DNA of 64,000 nucleotides from Sciurus carolinensis (GCF_902686445.1 NC_062224.1:46685156-46749155), one strand, 5' to 3'. Numbered from the stretch's first letter, positions 22,518-32,511 are shown. The notes: a model not told the origin generated them from the letters alone. A program made the numbers and translations.

Positions 22518-23439
22518 TGCTGTTTTCCTGGAGGCTCAGTTTGCCTTCTTGATCTGTCAGAGGCCCAGTCATGTAGCCAAATCTGGGGCAGTTTGGACTC
22601 AGAGTTCTGGAGAAAGTTCTGGTTGAGCACCTGTTCCTGTCACCAAGGATGCCTGGAGGGGCTGGCCCCACTGTGATCCCAGAGCCTGGCCTGGAATTCC
22701 TCATGCTGTGCACTCACCAGCCCATCTTCCTCCCTTTTCTTGGCCAGGAGCAGCTCCTGGATGCATTTCTTAAGGACTACTGTTGAGCTTCACAGTGACT
22801 CAAAAGGGCTCTGTCTCCTGGGAACTGCAAGCCACACGTGGCCAAGTGAGCCTGGCTACTCAAGCCAAGTGGAGAGTGAAGTCTATCCTAGGATGGACTG
22901 TCCAAAGCTCCAGTTTTCACCTGATTATTGAAGTGATACAATGAAGGCATTAGTACCTAATAAAGGAAATGGCCTGTCTGTGGGATCAGGTTAATTACTT
23001 TTTAATCCTCCATTTCCTATTTTTAGTGAGGATCTGGTTATAATCAATCATATAATGAGAGTTGCCAGATTAATCTGGGCAAGGAAGAGCAAAATGACAA
23101 GTACAGAGACAATTGGTGCCAACGAGGGTTGATGAGAAAACAGAGCCAGTACCATGAAGACTTAATGAGACTGAGTTTGGGGTCCCCAGAGGAAGTCCAT
23201 CTGCTTTCCCATCGACCCTCAGGTGTCATCATTCTGAAATCAGTGAAGGTCAACCTCTCTTGTGTTCTGACAGAGTTGGAGGGTACATTTGTATAATGGC
23301 ATCCTCAGCGATTGTGTTGATACAATAAGGTCAGGCCCTCAGTTAACCAGGGCTCCCAGTGTTCAGGCTCTTGGGTAGTCCCCTCATCCTGAATCTGAAC
23401 TGCTTCTGTGATTTGTTTTAACTAATAAACTGCAAAAAA
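22518..23439. other. Unassigned stretch
   Basis: No gene or repeat identified. The part 22985-23060 is AT-rich with several TAAT-type words ('ggttaattactttttaatcc', 'ataatcaatcatataat') within GC-richer flanks. Confidence 0.4.
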
Positions 23440-23818
23440 AGTTACACTGTTCCAATTCTGGGTTTTAGCCTTAAGAAGGTCTTGAAGCTGCTGCTTTTGT
23501 GCATTTGGGTACCCTGGGCTTCTATGTAAGAAGTCCAACCACCTGGGAATACTCCATGGAGAGATCACTGGAATAGGTATTGTGGAGGTCAGATGGAGAG
23601 AAGAGACCTGAGACTACTTGGGACAGACAAGTCCAACTGTCTTTGCATGCCAGCTGAGGCCAGCCACCAGTAGACCATTCAGTTGAGTGACCTTTGGAAA
23701 GAAAAGCAGAAGAACCAGTTAGCTTATCCTGGCCCAGGCTGAAGAATCATGAGAAATAATAGCATTGTTTCAAGTGTTAAGTGTTTTATGTGGCCTGTTG
23801 TGCAGCAATAATAACCCC
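23440..23818 (+). mobile_element. MLT1-like old LTR, plus strand
   Basis: The 3' end 'tttatgtggcctgttgtgca' and 'gcaataataacc' matches the terminal part of an MLT1-type LTR ('..tttgttatgcagcaatagata'). Upstream, 'cagctgaggccagccaccag' fits its central part. The left edge is uncertain. Confidence 0.5.
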
Positions 23819-23888
23819 AACATCTCAGTTCTCAGGACAAATACAATTTCACTTCTAGTGGAGACTCAGGAATAAATTACCACCTATA

Positions 23889-24415
23889 TTAGCCAGAGTT
23901 TACAGAGAAACAAAACCAATAGGATAAGTAAACAGATGATAGATAGATAGATAGATAGATAGATAGAGAGATAGAGAGATAGATAAGATTGACTTATTTT
24001 ATTTAATTGGTTCACATGATTGTGGAGGCTTGGAGATACAAAATTAGATCAGGGAGGTCAGCAGGCTGGACACTTGAGAGAGTTGCAGTCAAGTTCAAAG
24101 ACCATGTGCTAGCAAACCAGAAAAAGCTGATATTTCAGGTGAAGTCTGAAGGCAGTCTGCTGGGGAATAATTATTTTTTTTGCTTGAGGAAGTTCAATGT
24201 TTCCTTCTATTCAGGCCTTCAAATGATTGAATGAGGCCCACCCACATTGTAAAGGAAAGTCTTGACTTTACTCAAAGTCCACTGATTTAAATATATATCA
24301 CATCCAAAGATACCCTCACAGAAACATCCAGAATGGTGTTTGACCACATATTTGGGCACCATGACCCATCCAAGTTGATGTATAACATCAAACATCCCAA
24401 CACCCATTGTCATAA
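23889..24415 (-). mobile_element. Old ERVL-class LTR, minus strand
   Basis: The left end 'ttagccagagtttacagaga' with 'aaaccaataggata' is followed by 'ttcacatgattgtggaggct'. Later come 'ttctattcaggccttcaaat', 'gaggcccacccacattgta', 'cctcacagaaacatccagaa' and 'aagttgatgtataacatca'. This is the reversed form of a common mammalian LTR whose forward copy begins TGTGATGGTTAATTTTATG. I do not assign a subfamily name. A GATA microsatellite has expanded inside it. Confidence 0.75.
23936..23985 (+). repeat. (GATA)n microsatellite
   Basis: GATA units with two GAGA interruptions, lying within the LTR where related copies carry a GATATA-rich segment. Confidence 0.95.
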
Positions 24416-24504
24416 AATGGGTGTTCTTTAATTTTGTCAAGAAGATAGTATGAGAGAGCCAGACAAGGAAATAAAGAAACTTGAACTTTAATGAAATTAC
24501 TTCT

Positions 24505-25956
24505 TTTCTTTTTATTTCTTTTTTTTATTTTTACAGACTGTGTTTTGATTCATTGTACACAAATGGGGTACAATTTTTGTTTCTAGGGTTGTGTACAATG
24601 TAGATTCATATCATTTGTGTAATCATACATGTACATAGGGTAATGATGTCTGTCTCATTCCACCATTTTTCATACCCCGCTCCCTCTCATTTCCTTCTAC
24701 ATAATCTAAAGTTCCTCCATTCTTTTTTCACTCACCATGCCCCCTACCCCCATTATGTATCGTCATTCACTTATCAGGGAAAACATTTGGCCTTTGGTTT
24801 TCTGGGATTGGTTTATTTCACTTAGCATGATATTCTCCAATTCCATCCATTTATCTGCAAATGCATAATATTATTTTTCTTTATGACTGAATAATATCCC
24901 ATTGTGTATATATAGCACAGTTTCATTATCCATTCATCTGTTGAAGGGCATCTAGGTTGGTTCCACAATGTACCTATTGTGAATTGAGCCGCTATTACTG
25001 TAGTATGCTGATTTTAAGTCCTTTGGGTATAAACCTAGCAGTGGGATAACTGGGTCAAAAGGTGGGTCCATTCCTAGTGTTCTGAGGAATCTTCATACTG
25101 CTTTCCAGAGTGGCTGCACCAATTTGCAACTCCAACAGTAATATATGAGTGTGCCTTTTTCCCCACATCCATGTCAGTATCAATTATTGTTTGTGTTCTT
25201 GATAATAGCCATTCTAATTGGAGTAAGATGAAATCTTAGAGTTGTTTTAATTTGCATTTCTCTAATTACTAGAGATGTTGAACACTTTTTCATATATTTA
25301 TTAATCACCTGTATGTCTTCTTCTATAAAGTGTCTGTCCAGTTCTTTGGTCCAGTTGTTGATTGGGTTCTTTATATTTTTGGTATAAAGTTTTGTAAGTT
25401 CTCTATAAATTTTGGAGATTAGTACTCTATCTGAAGCGTGTGTGGAAAAGATTTTCTCCCACTCTGTAGGCTCTCTTTTCACATTATTGATTGTATCCTT
25501 TTCTGAGAAAAAGTTGTTTAGTTTAAATCTATCCCATTTATTGATTCTTGCTTTGATTTCTTGTGCTTCGGGGAGTCTTGTTAAGGAAGTCTGGTCCTAA
25601 GTTAACATGATGAAGATTCAGGCCTACTTTTTCTTCTATTTGGTGCAGGGTCTCTGGTCTAATTCCTAAGTCCTTGATCCATTTTGAGTTGAGTTTTGTG
25701 CAGGTTGAGAGATAGAGGTTTAATTTCATTTTACTACATATGGATTTCCAGTTTTCCCAGCACCATTTGTCGAACAGGCTATCTTTTCTTCATTGTATGT
25801 TTTTCACTCCTTCGTCTAGTATGAGCTAACTGTATTCATGTGGGTTTTGTCTCAGTGTCTTCTATTCTGTGCCATTGGTCTGCCTGTCTATTTTGGTGCC
25901 AATACCATGCTGTTTTTGTTACTATTGCTCTGTAGTATAGTTGAAGGTCTGGTATG
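24505..25956 (-). mobile_element. 5'-truncated L1 with 13-bp target duplication
   Basis: On the minus strand this is the last third of L1 ORF2, the 3' untranslated region and an impure poly(A) tail, seen here as the T-rich start 24505-24537. Perfect 13-base copies of 'tgaaattacttct' lie at 24492-24504 and 25957-25969. Element length is about 1.45 kb against about 6 kb for a full L1, so it lost its promoter, ORF1, endonuclease and most of the reverse transcriptase. The 3' untranslated region ('tgtacatagggtaatgatgt', 'atttgtgtaatcatacatg') is the same type as the plus-strand copies at 37.0 and 63.0 kb. Confidence 0.97.
24800..25950 (-). pseudogene. L1 ORF2 C-terminal remnant
   Basis: An uninterrupted 100-codon frame (25180-25482) contains NWTKELDRHFIEEDIQ and MKKCSTSLVIREMQIKTT, characteristic of the L1 ORF2 C-terminal region downstream of the reverse transcriptase. 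The frame at 25538-25729 contains the upstream part (LDLYLSTCTKLNSKWIKDLG-like). Frameshifts and stops separate the two. Further 3', near 24850-24900, the reading 'tggaatattattcagtcata'-like is the ORF2 end. With no start codon or RT/EN domains it cannot make a working protein. Confidence 0.9.
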
Positions 25957-25969
25957 TGAAATTACTTCT

Positions 25970-27239
25970 ACCAACATCATCTACAACTCTGAGGCTCAAT
26001 TTTCCCCACTGGGTTAATTTTATTATCTATCACCTTATCATCCCTTAGAGGCAACTTTAGCAAGTCGTTTATTCTTTTAGGAAAAATTCAAAGTCATCAA
26101 AAGGCAATTCTTTTGTTCTGTGCCACAAATCAGAGAAAATTAGTTCTGAAATGTCATTGGATCAGATACTTTAAAATAAATCTCAACAGTAAATACTTCC
26201 ATGATTTACTGTGTGATTGTGATTTTCATGTGAACATCTTAAGTAGACATCCTCAAATAGAAAAATTCACGAACACTTAGAGGGAGAAATTCTCATCTAG
26301 AAGGAACATCAGTTGCTTTGGCTAAGGGACAATAGTGGGCCCTTGGATGCAGTCTCCACCTTGGCAAAGATTAGTTCCATCTCTCCCACTCCAGGTGGAG
26401 CCACCTTTCCGTTTGGTGGACTGACCCCATCCATGCTCCACCAGGGGCCTCATTGATCTAATGCCAAAGTAATCCTACACATGAGCTCAGGACAAGACAT
26501 ATGGTTCAAATAGTTCCAATAGACAGAAACTCAGAAATCTTTTTTTTTTTTTATTTTTTTTTTAGTGCTTGGGAGTGGAAAAAGTTACCTTTCTTCTCTG
26601 TGGTGTGGCATGTTGATATAAGGCCTAGGTTAATGGCAGTCATTCCTTAGAAAAGAAGCCTATGGGTTCCATCAACAAGGGAATTGAAGAAAAATGCAGC
26701 CAGAGCCCCAATCAATCCAAATTTGAAACCCGTTTTCCCTTTGCTCTTCTATTTATGAGATCTAAAAACTCTTTTTTATTTCCTAGGCCATTTCGCTTCC
26801 AAATGAAAGCATTCAGATACCTAGTATGCCCCCTCTACCTTTCAAGAAGAGTTAAAACTGCTGACCTTTTAACCTCCATTCCCTCATTGACAAAGGGTGG
26901 TCTTACATGAAATTATTTTCTTCTTCAGTTTAAGATTTTATAAGATTCCATGGGGCACAGTTGCAACCAGAGGTTCTATACCTGTTGGGCTGAGAGCTAC
27001 AACTTCAAGAAGTTTGTAAGACAGCAAGAAAAACAACTCATTTTAAAACAGATTTGGGGAAAGGCAGAATAAGATTGTTAATAAATACATCCAAGAGAAA
27101 TCTGCTTCCTGCAGTGCATGTGCATTTGTTCTGTTCATTCTTTGTGCTACAATGAACACGTCCAATCTCTCTTCTGCCAGACAACTCTCATTTTTGCCAA
27201 AACAATCATTGACTACCTGGTCAGAGGGCTCCTTTATAT
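25970..27239. other. Unassigned stretch with a T-rich tract
   Basis: The T-rich run 26540-26563 is followed by 'tagtgcttgggagtgga', which could be the start of a reversed SINE that was then lost. Otherwise nothing is recognised, and the 82-codon frame at 26662-26910 has no motif. Confidence 0.4.
26540..26563 (+). repeat. T-rich tract
   Basis: Twenty-three T residues with a single A. It may be the reversed tail of a truncated SINE. Confidence 0.85.
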
Positions 27240-27374
27240 GTCATTTTTAAAGGATCAAGAGTACTGAGGCATAATTTACATACAATAAAAGCTATCCATT
27301 CTAAGTGTACAGTGCGATGTGTTTTAACAAATGTATGCATCCATGTAACCACTACAACAATCAAAATGGAGATC
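27240..27374 (-). mobile_element. L1M 3' region, first part (split by an ID SINE)
   Basis: 'gaggcataatttacatacaa' and 'taagtgtacagtgcgatgtg' are the reversed 3' untranslated region of an old L1M element. It continues at 27509 after the SINE. Confidence 0.8.
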
Positions 27375-27508
27375 AGGGGGCTGAGACTGTGACCAGTGGC
27401 AGAGCGCTTGCCTAGCATGTGTGAGGCACTGGGTTCCAGTCTCAGCACCACATACAAATAAATAAAAATAAAGGTCCATCTACAACTAAGAAAAATATTA
27501 AAAAAAAT
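27375..27508 (+). mobile_element. ID SINE (tRNA-derived), plus strand
   Basis: 'gggggctgagactgtgacca', 'agagcgcttgcctagcatgt' and 'gaggcactgggttccagtct' are the ID body with its pol III boxes. It has the extended A-rich tail ('aaataaataaaaataaaggt', 'ccatctacaact') typical of squirrel ID copies. The perfect 10-base target duplication 'aatggagatc' lies at 27365-27374 and 27509-27518. Confidence 0.95.
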
Positions 27509-27670
27509 AATGGAGATCTTTCCATCACCCCCAAATTCCCATGTGTCCCTTTGCAATCACCACCAATATTGGTCCTAGGCAACACTTTTCTGCTCTCTGT
27601 CTCTCTAGATGAGCTTTGCTGATTCAACGATTTCATATAAATGGAATCAGATGTCATATTTTCAGTCATT
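27509..27670 (-). mobile_element. L1M 3' region, second part
   Basis: 'tccatcacccccaaattccc', 'aggcaacacttttctgctct' and 'catataaatggaatcagatg' continue the L1M element of 27240-27374 in correct order. Confidence 0.8.
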
Positions 27671-28545
27671 ATAAAATAAATGGAAAATCCAGAGAAACCT
27701 CATCAACCAGAATGGGGATCACGAATATGGATTTGCTAGGCCAGTTTTTCTTGGCACTGCCTAAATTGGAGACAGCCCATCTCTCAAACCCAGAGTCTTG
27801 CTCTTCTTTCATGATCTCATGCTCTCGCTGTCTTCTCTACCCTTTTTATTGCACCCCCCCAACCCCGGCCCTTGGAGTTCTATTTCTCTTCTTGGCACAC
27901 ATCTGCCAATTGGAAAAGTAAACAAAAAGTGAAACCCCTGGAAAAGCATCTTTGCCAAAGAATCTGCTAATCTTTGGGGAGAACAGGACAGGAAGTAAGT
28001 CCACTTGGTTCTTACTGACATCCCAGATAATGTAAACTCCCCATTTCCTCTACAGCTGGCTCAGGAATCAGCCCCTCTGACACAGTGAGGCAAGTTTCAG
28101 TTTCTCATTATTTAACAGCTGGACATCCTCTTGTTCTCCTGGCCCCTGGTGCTATCTTTCCATCTCTTGTCAAAGTTTTGTTTTCTTTCTTCATCTTGTT
28201 CACCTCCAGATTTAAGAGAGTGTGAGAGGGAATGATGGGATCGTCTTTTAATCATTTCCTCTTCCCCCTAAACCTGTCTGGTTCTTCATCCATGTGCAGA
28301 ACATTTTTTATAACCAAGTAGACAGAAACAGCTTCTGGAGTCCAGCTCTCACTCGACATATTGTTGTTATTCTTCCCAGTAAAAACACTTCCACAAAAGA
28401 GCAACTGGTGGTAACTGATATGTCTGCAAAAAAGACAAAATTAATATGAAGTACATATATGCCTGAGAACATTCACCCTCCTCTGTTTTCCTGGCTCACA
28501 CCAGCGCACACACAGAGAAATCCTGAATCTTCCACAGTGTGTAAG
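27671..28545. other. Unassigned stretch
   Basis: No nameable element or gene. A C run (27857-27863) and pyrimidine-rich patches account for the 101-codon open frame. Confidence 0.4.
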
Positions 28546-28589
28546 CTAGAGCAGTGGCTCTCAAAATGTGGTCCTCAGATCAGTGTCAC
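28546..28589 (-). mobile_element. MER20-like hAT element, first part
   Basis: 'agcagtggctctcaaaatgt' and 'ggtcctcagatcagtgtcac' match one terminus of MER20-type elements (hAT-Charlie). The rest appears at 28976, beyond an inserted LTR. Confidence 0.6.
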
Positions 28590-28975
28590 TTGCTGCAATA
28601 GTTATCTATTGCTGCATAACAAGTCACCCTCTAACTTAGTGAATTTTGACACCAATAAACATTTATGTTTTCTACTTTTCTATGGGTCAGAAATTTGGGA
28701 CCAACTTAACTGGGAGATCATAGATTGGGGATTCATAAGGTTGAAGTTGAGATGTCTTCCAGAGCTGCAGTCATCCAAAGGCTCCACTGGGGCTGGAGAA
28801 TCAACTTGGTCTTCTCCAAACTGCATGATCCAAGGAAGACTACCATGCTCTTTAGCATATTGTCTTGAAATTACATAGTTAGAGATGAGTCATAGGATCT
28901 AGCCCACACTCAGGGAAGAAAATGAGTCTTCACCCTTCAAAGGGCAGAGTGTCGGAGAATTGGTGGATGAATTCT
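28590..28975 (-). mobile_element. MLT1-like LTR, minus strand, inside MER20
   Basis: 'tgcaatagttatctattgct' and 'gcataacaagtcaccctcta' open it and 'gtcagaaatttgggaccaac' follows. This is the reverse of the LTR type seen at 9000-9415. It sits between two halves of a MER20-like element. Confidence 0.65.
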
Positions 28976-29135
28976 AAAATATCACACTGGATCAAGAAAT
29001 GCAAATCCTTGGGCCCTACTATAGACCTACTGAATCAGAAACTCTGGGTCTCAGTTCACCAACCTATTTTCACAAGATCCTGGGGTGATTTGAATGTCAA
29101 CTATAGTTGAAGAACCATTAGGTTAGACTAAAAAC
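28976..29135 (-). mobile_element. MER20-like hAT element, second part
   Basis: 'aagaaatgcaaatccttggg', 'ctactgaatcagaaactctg' and 'agttgaagaaccatta' follow the MER20 body and its far terminus, completing the piece at 28546-28589. Confidence 0.65.
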
Positions 29136-29254
29136 CTCAGCTCACTTATGGGTAACTGAGGTGAAGCTTTACCAACCAGGGCTGCCTTCTAGAAGCTAAG
29201 TTTTAAACCACCAAAAGGAAACAAACTTACTTACAAGTTAATCTACAACAAAGG

Positions 29255-29672
29255 CATGGTAGGCAGAATTTTGGCCTCCCAAAGATGGCCACATCCCAAT
29301 CCCTGAAACCTGTGGAATATATTACTTTACACAGTAAAGGGATTTTGCAGATGGGATTAAGTAAAATCTTAAGATAGGAGTTTTCTGGATTAGGGGTCAA
29401 TGTATAATGATCCTTATAGAGGATCATTATAGAGGGAGGCAGGAGGGTCAGGGTCAGAGAAGGAGATATGATGGTAGAAGGAAAGATAGAAAGAGAGTTG
29501 AAGATGCTACACTGTTGGCTTTGAAAATGAAGAAGGGACCATAGGCCAAGGAATGTGGCTAACCACTAGAAGCTGGAAAAGTCAAGAAAATAGATTTTTT
29601 CCTCTAGAGTCTCTATAAAGAAGGCAGCCTGACTGACCTATTCTGGACTTCTTAGCTCCTGGACTGTAAGGT
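29255..29672 (+). mobile_element. MLT1 LTR, 5' part (split by a MaLR LTR)
   Basis: 'ggtaggcagaattttggcct', 'gaaacctgtggaatatatta', 'gggaggcaggagggtcaggg', 'ggctttgaaaatgaagaagg' and 'agaagctggaaaagtcaag' follow the MLT1 consensus from its start. A 13-base local duplication ('ttatagaggatca') sits at 29414-29426. It stops at 29672 and resumes at 30099. Confidence 0.9.
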
Positions 29673-30098
29673 CATTATGGTTTGGATGTGAGGTATTCCC
29701 CAAAAGCTCACATGTGAGACAATGCAGGAAAGTTCAGAGGTGAAATGATTGGGTTGTAAGAGTCTTAATCTAGTGAATTAATCCCTGATGGGATTAACTG
29801 AGTGGTAACTGGAGGCATGTGGGGTGTGTCTGGAGGGAGTGGTTCATTTGGGGTGTGGCTATGGAGTATACATTTGTATCTGGAAAGTGACGTCTCTCTC
29901 TGCTTCCTACTGATGCCAGCTGCTTCCCTCTGCCACATTCTTCCATCATCATATTCAGCCTCACCTCAAGCCCCGAGGAATGGAACAGTCCTTCTATGGA
30001 CTAATACCTCTGAAACTGTGAGCCCTCAAATAAACCTTTCCTCCTCTATAATTATGCTGATCAGATCATTTAGTCACAGCAGAGAAAAAACTAAAACA
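29673..30098 (+). mobile_element. Lineage MaLR LTR, plus strand, inside MLT1
   Basis: 'tatggtttggatgtgaggta', 'gagacaatgcaggaaagttc', 'agaggtgaaatgattgggtt', 'tgagccctcaaataaacctt' and the end 'aaaaactaaaaca' mark it. The flanks aaggt (29668-29672) and aagat (30099-30103) form a 5-bp duplication with one mismatch. No internal coding region is attached. An AATAAA polyadenylation signal lies in 'caaataaacc'. Confidence 0.9.
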
Positions 30099-30154
30099 AA
30101 GATAATATTATTTTAAGCTACTAAATCTGTGGCAATGTACAGGAAATTAGTACA
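30099..30154 (+). mobile_element. MLT1 LTR, 3' part
   Basis: 'ataatattattttaagctac', 'taaatctgtggcaatgtaca' and 'ggaaattagtaca' are the MLT1 terminus, in register with 29255-29672. Confidence 0.85.
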
Positions 30155-30251
30155 AATGAGTTCTTGTCTGAAACTTATTTTTGGTAGAATAGGAAGCAAA
30201 ATAGGAAGAGGGGATGATCTGTTTCCTTAGATGTATGCACAAAGCGGATGG

Positions 30252-30408
30252 TGCTATAGTTTGGATCTTAGATCTCTACTAAAGGCCCATGTGTTTAAAG
30301 GCTTGATCCCAAGAGTGGTGGTATTGGGAAGCAGGTGAAACCTTCGAGAGATGGGACCTAGTGGGAGGAAGTTAGGAATGACCTTGAGGGGGTTATTGGG
30401 ACCCCATC

Positions 30409-30446
<38 letters not shown>

Positions 30447-30633
30447 TTGTCACCACCACAAGTTGAGTAGCTTGCTCTGTTACGCTCTCCCATCAGGATG
30501 TACTGCCTTACCACAGGCTCTAAAGCAACAGGATCAATGAACTGTAAACCAAAACCTCCAAAACAATGATCCCAAAGACTTACACTGATTATCTCAGGTA
30601 TTTTGTTACAGTAATGGAAAGTCAACCAAAACA
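30252..30633 (+). mobile_element. MaLR LTR with CT expansion, plus strand
   Basis: Starts 'tgctatagtttggatcttag', has 'cttgatcccaagagtggtgg' in the 5' half and 'aaccaaaacctccaaaacaa' near the end, and finishes 'aaccaaaaca'. The flanks gatgg (30247-30251) and ggtgg (30634-30638) match at 4 of 5. It belongs to a subfamily different from the copy just upstream. A (CT)n run occupies the middle. Confidence 0.85.
30411..30443 (+). repeat. (CT)n microsatellite inside a MaLR LTR
   Basis: A run of CT units at the point where MaLR LTRs normally carry a short CTCTCT stretch. Confidence 0.95.
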
Positions 30634-30689
30634 GGTGGACATGTAGTTCATTGCAAATTCCATACTGTATTTGTACTTGCAGAAGAGAA

Positions 30690-30922
30690 ATGCTTTAGAA
30701 CTGCGCTGTCCAATACAGTAGCCAATAACCATGTGTAGCCATTTAAATTTATATTCAAAATATTGAAATTACATAAAATTCACAATTCCGTTCTCTGTCC
30801 CGTTAGCTGCATTTCAAGGGTCTGATATCCAAAATAGCTGGTGGCTAATTTATTGGAAAGCACAGAAATAGAACATTTCCATCACTGCACAAAATTCAAT
30901 GAGATGGCATTGCTCAATGGTC
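30690..30922. mobile_element. hAT-type non-autonomous DNA element
   Basis: 'actgcgctgtccaatacagt' and 'agccaataaccatgtgtagc' open it, and 'tagaacatttccatcactgc' with 'agatggcattgctc' closes it. The ends are imperfect inverted repeats. This layout is a known mammalian MITE (CTGTCCAATA-type ends). I cannot give the exact family name. Confidence 0.65.
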
Positions 30923-31007
30923 TTTGACCTTTCCCATTTTTAAATAAGTTTTTGTAAAAATCTCATTCTGCAACTTGGCCATGGCTATGATTTTAAGTTG
31001 GTATTTT

Positions 31008-31452
31008 TGTTAGTTAGTTTTCTGTCACTACAACAAATGCCTGAGACTTTTGACAAAGTTGATTTTGGCTCACAATTTTAGCCATTTTAGTCCATGATTG
31101 GTTTGCCTTGTTACTTTGCACCTGTGTTGAAGCAGCATATCATGGAAGGAGGGTGTGATAGAGCAAAACTTCTCACTTCCTAGTTAGGAAATGAAAGAGA
31201 GAAAGTGGAGTAGACCAGGTCCCATGACTTCCTTTGAGGGCCCATCTCAATGACCCTTATAGAGGGAGGCAGGAGGGTCAGGGTCAGAGAAGGAGAAGTG
31301 ATGGTGGAAGGAATGAAGAGAAAAGGTTTTCCTTTTCTCATTCTGACTAGGTCCCACCTCTTAAAGGTCCCACCACCTCTCAATAGCACCATGCAGGGGA
31401 CCAAGTCTTTATCACATGGGCCTCTGGAGGACATTTAGGATCCAAACTATAA
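31008..31452 (-). mobile_element. MaLR LTR, minus strand, with an MLT1 patch
   Basis: 'tgttagttagttttctgtca', 'aaatgcctgagacttttgac' and 'ggtcccacctcttaaaggtc' give a reversed lineage MaLR, ending near 'aggatccaaactata'. The middle (about 31247-31315) does not belong to this family but matches plus-strand MLT1. No 5-bp duplication was found. Confidence 0.8.
31247..31315 (+). mobile_element. MLT1-derived patch inside a MaLR
   Basis: The 40 bases at 31257-31296 are identical to 29427-29466 in the MLT1 copy 1.8 kb upstream, and similarity extends about 10 bases to the left and 20 to the right. The neighbours on both sides are MaLR sequence in the opposite orientation. Confidence 0.75.
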
Positions 31453-31965
31453 GAATGCTGTTGGACGCCTTTGGCTCCAAAGCTTGCATTTATTTGTGGT
31501 GCTTGATAACTACATTTTTAAAAACTGTACTTCAAGGATTCTTAGGAATTGAGAGGTATTGTAGGGACCAGAATGTTGGTGGAGGTGGCACGTGTATGTT
31601 CATGGTAAGGAGGAGGTGGGGGAGCAGAGCCGTCGTCACCCCTGCTTTGCCTCTTTTGGTTTTTGTCTATGGAGTTCATTTCATCTCCCTTCAGAGTCTC
31701 CTCAAAGTCATTTGCACAAGAGTTCTCCTCAATTAAAACCATGACTAAAAGCTGGAAATCATTTGCATTTAAATATTAGCAAAGGGATAATCAACAGGAG
31801 TATTTTTGATGATTTCTTCAAAAACTGGATCCAAAAATTATTTTAAAGGATGCAGTTAATTCCAAAAGTTAATTCTTTTCCTCCTAGGAAAGCTCAAATG
31901 TTTTGTACTTCTTTTTCCAGAGACATTATATTCTTTTCTTATTAAGCATACGTGAACATGCAGAT

Positions 31966-31987
31966 ACACACACACAAACACACACAC

Positions 31988-32019
<32 letters not shown>
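31966..32019 (+). repeat. (CA)n microsatellite
   Basis: CA units with two interruptions (CAAA and CG). Confidence 0.97.
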
Positions 32020-32359
32020 TTGTGCTTTGTGGAACACACTGTACTTGTCTATTGCAATAAATTTTTATGATGTTTCTGACCCCAAATAAAGTTTGGATAA
32101 AAAGGGAGGATATCTGGTAGTTTATTCCAACTACATAATTCTCAGTCCCCAAAGGGCTTCTTAAGAGAACCAACAGCCCCATTGGTTCAGGAAAGGCTGG
32201 TTGGCTGGGTGACAGGAGCCTCACATTTGACAGGTGAAGTTGCTAAACTTATATCAAGTCTTAAAAGTGTTGAATGCATTGAGATCACACTTCTTTCCTC
32301 AGACAATCATTTCACTTTATCTGATACTGCCTTGCATTGAGTATATATAAATTCCCCAA

Positions 32360-32445
32360 CTTCAGCAAAATTCCCTGGGAACAGAGAACATGTCTTGTGT
32401 GTCTAGCTCTCTTGGGAAGTGTTAAGTACTCAATAAATACAGGTC
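32360..32445 (+). mobile_element. L2 3' end fragment, plus strand
   Basis: 'acagagaacatgtcttgtgt' and 'gttaagtactcaataaatac' follow the L2 terminus. Confidence 0.6.
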
Positions 32446-32511
32446 CTGGTGATTGACCATTGCTATTCTATGGACAAGAGCCTGTGTCTATTTGTGTGTT
32501 TTCCTGGGACA

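Noticed and set aside
26540..26585. A T-rich tract followed by a piece like a reversed SINE 3' end.
   Set aside because: The SINE-like part ends after about 15 bases with no B1 or ID body, so it is listed only as a T-rich tract.
31856..32224. A 122-codon minus-strand frame with a Val-Cys repeat.
   Set aside because: The repeat comes from the (CA)n microsatellite, and the ends have no motif.
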